Made by a program: the position numbers and the translations under genes | Part shown: in pieces, positions 1 to 5,225 of the stretch | How positions within the stretch are numbered: the stretch's first letter is position 1 | Layout: each line of letters opens with the position of its first letter | Assembly: GCA_024682015.1 (NCBI GenBank) | Contig: JAIKZT010000233.1 | Coordinates: forward strand, 1 to 5,225 | From: Clostridia bacterium | GTDB lineage: Bacteria; Bacillota; Clostridia; Peptostreptococcales; Anaerovoracaceae | Length of the DNA stretch: 5,225 nucleotides | Reading direction: 5' to 3' | The notes under the pieces: model-generated | Databases searched by the model: none | Told to the model about the DNA's origin: nothing | What the model saw: only the letters and a program-made list of their open reading frames with translations

Positions 1-443
1 GGACCGTGAGCACCGTGAAAGATCCCGCCGCATCCGTCAAAGAAATCTACTACGCCATCTGCGAGCATCAGGAAAAGCACAGACAGGCGGAAATAGACAG
101 CGCACAGTGCCTCACCGGCGCCCACAAGGACGATTTGGAGATCAGCATCAACGGCAGAAGCGCAAGAATGTTCGCTTCCCAGGGACAGACACGGACGGCG
201 GCTCTTTCCATAAAGCTTGCGGAGCGGGAGATCTTCCTCGCCGAGACCGGGGAGTATCCGGTTCTGCTGCTGGACGATGTGCTCTCGGAGCTGGATGAGA
301 AGAGGCAGACCTTCGTGCTCAACAGCATCGGCGGGGGCCAGACCCTGATCAGCTGCTGCGAGGACGCGGACATCTCCTCGAGGACCGGCGGCCGGGTGCT
401 GATGGTAAAGGACGGCAGGATACACGGATGTACATGCACATAG
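1..443 (+). CDS. recF: DNA replication and repair protein RecF, C-terminal part (5' end outside the window)
   Basis: RecF is a cytoplasmic SMC/ABC-type ATPase that, with RecO and RecR, helps load RecA at single-strand gaps and at stalled forks. About 147 residues of the C-terminal part are visible, out of roughly 360-370 in a full family member. The reading frame is open to the left edge (first full codon at 3), so the GTG at 6 is internal and not a start. Seen in order: a GAHKDDLEISING stretch matching the conserved G(P/A)H(R/K)DD region, the ABC signature SQGQTRT (177-197), and Walker B plus D-loop VLLLDDVLSELDE (261-299), where the second Asp-Glu pair completes the composite ATP site of the dimer. 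The N-terminal Walker A is upstream of the window. The gene ends at TAG 441-443, overlapping the start of remB by 16 bases. Nothing suggests decay. Identification is secure from the motifs and from the gyrB/gyrA neighbourhood. Confidence 0.96.
   Translation, partial: TVSTVKDPAASVKEIYYAICEHQEKHRQAEIDSAQCLTGAHKDDLEISINGRSARMFASQGQTRTAALSIKLAEREIFLAETGEYPVLLLDDVLSELDEKRQTFVLNSIGGGQTLISCCEDADISSRTGGRVLMVKDGRIHGCTCT
417..420 (+). promoter_or_regulatory. Ribosome binding site for remB, inside recF
   Basis: AGGA lies 7 bases before the ATG at 428 and within the last recF codons. A second purine run, AAAGGA at 407-412, is too far upstream (15 bases) to be the better choice. The spacing favours the ATG at 428 over the in-frame ATG at 434. 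Because the site lies inside recF, ribosomes finishing recF would pass over it, which suggests coupled translation (inference). Confidence 0.55.
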
Positions 444-682
444 GACAGGGCGCGGTGATCCGCGCCGAGGATATCATCGGGATATTCGATCTTGATATCA
501 CCTCCCAGTCACACATCACGAGAGAGTTTCTCCGGAATTCCGAAAAACGGGGGATCGTGGTGAATGCGGCGGAGGATATCCCGAAATCTTTCATCGTATG
601 CGGAGGGGATCCGGACACGGTTTATCTCAGCCAGCCCGCCGCATCAACGCTCCTGCGGCGAGCAGAGGGCAATTCTTTATAA
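428..682 (+). CDS. remB: DUF370-family protein, RemB-like (extracellular matrix regulator)
   Basis: This is an 84-residue protein of the DUF370 family. Its start MYMHIGQG, the central DIIGIFDLD and the C-terminal STLLRRA align from memory with B. subtilis RemB (YaaB, about 81 residues: MYIHLG, DIVGIFD, STLKKRA), which sits in the same place between recF and gyrB. In B. subtilis RemB and its paralogue RemA are needed for biofilm matrix gene expression. RemA is a ring-forming DNA-binding protein, while the mechanism of RemB is less clear. No signal peptide or membrane segment is visible, so it is probably cytoplasmic. The ATG at 428 is chosen because it has an AGGA 7 bases upstream and matches the family N-terminus; ATG 434 is an in-frame alternative. 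The gene overlaps recF by 16 bases and ends 21 bases before gyrB. The loop after NAAED lacks the arginine pair of RemA. Family membership is solid; the function in this organism is inferred. Confidence 0.88.
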   Translation: MYMHIGQGAVIRAEDIIGIFDLDITSQSHITREFLRNSEKRGIVVNAAEDIPKSFIVCGGDPDTVYLSQPAASTLLRRAEGNSL

Positions 683-690
683 ATAGGATC

Positions 691-696
691 GAAGGG
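691..696 (+). promoter_or_regulatory. Ribosome binding site for gyrB
   Basis: GAAGGG lies 7 bases before the gyrB ATG at 704, in the 21-base gap after the remB stop. It is a moderate match to the Shine-Dalgarno consensus, clearly weaker than the one in front of gyrA. The AT-rich flank (671-703) should leave the start region weakly structured. Confidence 0.7.
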
Positions 697-703
697 TTAA
701 ACA

Positions 704-2644
704 ATGGCAGAAACTGTTAAAAACAACGCGGCGCAGGAATACGACGCATCCCAGATTCAGGTGCTCGAGGGCCTTGAGGCGGTCAGAAAACGCCCGGGAA
801 TGTATATCGGTTCCACCTCGACCACCGGTCTGCACCATCTCGTTTATGAGATCGTGGACAACGCGATCGACGAATCCCTGGCCGGCTACTGCGACAGAGT
901 GGATGTCGTGATCGAACCGGGGGATATCATCAGCGTCACCGACAACGGAAGAGGCATCCCCGTGGACATTCAGGAACAGACCGGAAAGTCCGCGCTGGAG
1001 GTCGTCTTCACGGTGCTGCACGCCGGCGGCAAGTTCGGCGGCGGCGGATACAAGGTGTCCGGCGGACTGCACGGCGTCGGCGCGTCGGTGGTGAACGCGC
1101 TGAGCGAATGGCTGGAGGTCAACGTCCACAGGGACGGGAACATCTACGCCATGAAGTTTGAGCGCGGAAACATATCCGACCCGATACATGTGATCGGCAA
1201 AACGAAGAAACGGGGCACTGTAGTCCGCTTCAAGCCGGATCCCGAGATGTTCGACGATACCGTCTACAATTACGAGACCATCCACGACCGTATGCGCCAG
1301 CAGGCCTTCCTGAACGCGGGGGTCACCATCTCCGTTACGGACCTCCGGGAGGGCATGGAGGACAATACGGATGTCCTTTACTATGACGGCGGCATACGGG
1401 AATACGTGGCTTATATAAACAACGGCAAGAAGCTTGTCCATGAGGACGTCATCTATCTCGGCGGCGAGGAGGACGGCACCTTTGCCGAAGTGGCGCTGCA
1501 GTATAACGAGGAGTACCACGAGAACATCGTCTCCTTTGCCAACGACGTGCGGACGCCTGAGGGCGGTATGCACGAGGACGGCTTCAAGAGAGCCCTTACG
1601 GCCGTCATCAACAACTACGGCAAAAAGTACGGGATCATCAAAAAGGATGAGGACAAGCTCAGCGGAGAAGACGTGCGGGAAGGGCTTACCACCATCATCT
1701 CCGTGAAGCTGGAGGAGCCGCAGTTTGAGGGCCAGACCAAGCAGAAGCTTGGCAACGCCTATGTCCGCACGCTTGTGAACAACATTGTGACGGATCAGCT
1801 GGCAACCTATCTCGAGGAGCACCCCGTTACGGCCAAGGCCATCCTCGCCAAGGCCATGCTGGCCAATCAGGCGAGACTGGCAGCCAGAAAGGCGCGGGAG
1901 ACGGTGCGCCGCAAGACGGGCCTGGAGTCCGGGCAGATGCCCGACAAGCTGCAGGACTGCAACGAGCGGGACCCGAGCCTTTGCGAGATATACATCGTGG
2001 AGGGCGACTCCGCCGCGGGTTCCGCCATCCAGGGAAGAGATTCGCGTTTCCAGGCGATCCTTGCCATGTGGGGCAAGATGCTCAACGTGGAAAAGGCACG
2101 GGCGGACAAGATCTACGACAACGACAAGCTCGCTCCCCTGATCGTTGCCCTCGGCTGCGGCATCGGCGAGGAGTTCAATATGGACAAGCTCCGCTACCAC
2201 AAGATCATCATCATGGCCGATGCGGACGTGGACGGAGCCCATATCCGGACACTGCTGCTCACCTTCTTCTTCCGCTATATGCGGCCGCTCATTGAAAACG
2301 GCTACGTCTATTCGGCGGTGCCCCCTCTCTACAAGCTCAGCCGCGGCAAAAAACAGCGGGTGGCCTATTCGGATGAGCAGCGGGACGCCATCAGTGCCGA
2401 GATGCGCGAGGACAATCCGAACGCCAAGGTGGATATATCCCGTTTCAAGGGTCTTGGTGAAATGGATCCGCACGAGCTCTGGGAGACCACCATGGATCCC
2501 GAGCAGCGTTCGCTGCGCCGCATTACGCTGAAGGACGCCATTGCGGCGGACAGGGTGTTCTCGGTGCTGATGGGCGAGGATGTGGATCCGCGCCGTGAGT
2601 GGATCGAGGAAAATGCAAAATACGTCGTCAATCTCGATATCTGA
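704..2644 (+). CDS. gyrB: DNA gyrase subunit B (type IIA topoisomerase ATPase/TOPRIM subunit)
   Basis: GyrB supplies ATP hydrolysis and the metal-binding TOPRIM site of the A2B2 gyrase that introduces negative supercoils. The 646 residues match the short Gram-positive type and lack the roughly 170-residue insert of E. coli GyrB. Domains in order: GHKL ATPase (about 1-230) with YEIVDNAIDE (general base E49, Mg ligand N53), DNGRGIP (D80) and the ATP lid GGLHGVG (119-125); transducer (about 230-400) with QTK lysine K346; TOPRIM (about 425-540) with EGDSAAGSA (E433) and DADVDG (D506, D508, D510); C-terminal KGLGEM (582-587) and a final EENA...NLDI block that contacts GyrA. R143 corresponds to E. 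coli R136, the aminocoumarin contact, and is kept. In the quinolone pocket the usual PL(K/R)GK reads AMWGK (454-458). All catalytic residues are present, so the enzyme should be active. The start has good ribosome-binding spacing and the normal N-terminal length. It is followed after 15 bases by gyrA. The resemblance to ParE is weaker, given the position beside recF and gyrA. Confidence 0.98.
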   Translation: MAETVKNNAAQEYDASQIQVLEGLEAVRKRPGMYIGSTSTTGLHHLVYEIVDNAIDESLAGYCDRVDVVIEPGDIISVTDNGRGIPVDIQEQTGKSALEVVFTVLHAGGKFGGGGYKVSGGLHGVGASVVNALSEWLEVNVHRDGNIYAMKFERGNISDPIHVIGKTKKRGTVVRFKPDPEMFDDTVYNYETIHDRMRQQAFLNAGVTISVTDLREGMEDNTDVLYYDGGIREYVAYINNGKKLVHEDVIYLGGEEDGTFAEVALQYNEEYHENIVSFANDVRTPEGGMHEDGFKRALTAVINNYGKKYGIIKKDEDKLSGEDVREGLTTIISVKLEEPQFEGQTKQKLGNAYVRTLVNNIVTDQLATYLEEHPVTAKAILAKAMLANQARLAARKARETVRRKTGLESGQMPDKLQDCNERDPSLCEIYIVEGDSAAGSAIQGRDSRFQAILAMWGKMLNVEKARADKIYDNDKLAPLIVALGCGIGEEFNMDKLRYHKIIIMADADVDGAHIRTLLLTFFFRYMRPLIENGYVYSAVPPLYKLSRGKKQRVAYSDEQRDAISAEMREDNPNAKVDISRFKGLGEMDPHELWETTMDPEQRSLRRITLKDAIAADRVFSVLMGEDVDPRREWIEENAKYVVNLDI

Positions 2645-2651
2645 GGAGGTG
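2644..2651 (+). promoter_or_regulatory. Strong ribosome binding site for gyrA, overlapping the gyrB stop
   Basis: AGGAGGTG is a near-perfect complement to the 3' end of 16S rRNA. It begins at the last base of the gyrB TGA and sits 8 bases before the gyrA ATG at 2660. A ribosome terminating on gyrB would occupy this site, so gyrA translation is probably coupled to gyrB, helping keep the two subunits at equal amounts (inference). Confidence 0.9.
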
Positions 2652-2659
2652 TTGTCTGA

Positions 2660-5225
<2,566 letters not shown>

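Noticed and set aside
6..8. GTG at 6 as a start codon for a separate 145-residue protein.
   Set aside because: The frame is open to the left edge, and the protein consists of the RecF signature, Walker B and D-loop without the N-terminal half. It is the end of recF cut by the window.
468..501. Repeated GATAT(C/T) words in remB, considered as an operator or repeat cluster.
   Set aside because: They fall on ordinary coding triplets for Asp-Ile and Gly-Ile-Phe, where the family conserves such residues. Spacing is irregular.
676..685. TATAAA (678-683) as a possible -10 element for a gyrB promoter.
   Set aside because: The region 16-18 bases upstream is GC-rich and has nothing like TTGACA. Transcription from it would start at the gyrB ribosome binding site, leaving almost no leader. 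It overlaps the remB stop and is better read as an AT-rich spacer.

Overview
The window is a stretch of core chromosome from a Gram-positive bacterium. It most resembles a high-GC member of the class Clostridia, probably family Lachnospiraceae. The base composition looks GC-rich by eye (not counted). The order recF - remB - gyrB - gyrA, all on the + strand, is the arrangement found next to the replication origin in Bacillota, as in Bacillus subtilis dnaA-dnaN-rlbA-recF-remB-gyrB-gyrA. GyrB has the short Gram-positive length of 646 residues. Some residue choices (AMWGK in the GyrB TOPRIM domain, PPAAYRYTE around the GyrA catalytic tyrosine) match what I recall of Lachnospiraceae, but the family-level assignment rests on memory and not on a search.

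Layout: positions 1-443 hold the 3' end of recF (DNA repair ATPase). Its last 16 bases overlap the start of remB (428-682), a small DUF370 protein related to the B. subtilis biofilm-matrix regulator RemB. After 21 bases comes gyrB (704-2644). Its stop codon is embedded in a near-perfect Shine-Dalgarno sequence for gyrA, which starts at 2660 and runs off the right edge without a stop. There is no non-coding gap longer than 21 bases. I see no promoter or terminator I can defend, and no tRNA, rRNA, repeat array, mobile element or CRISPR.

The genes read as one compact transcription unit. RecF loads RecA at gapped DNA, GyrB and GyrA form the A2B2 DNA gyrase that keeps the origin region negatively supercoiled, and RemB is a conserved passenger whose biochemical role is not settled. 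The overlap and short spacings suggest coupled translation.

I found no undescribed system here. The points worth a second look are details inside known genes: an alanine at the GyrA position where quinolones normally use a serine, an unusual AMW triplet in the GyrB quinolone pocket, a long strongly acidic GyrA tail, and RemB lacking the arginines that RemA uses to bind DNA. The two very long antisense open frames are explained by codon choice.
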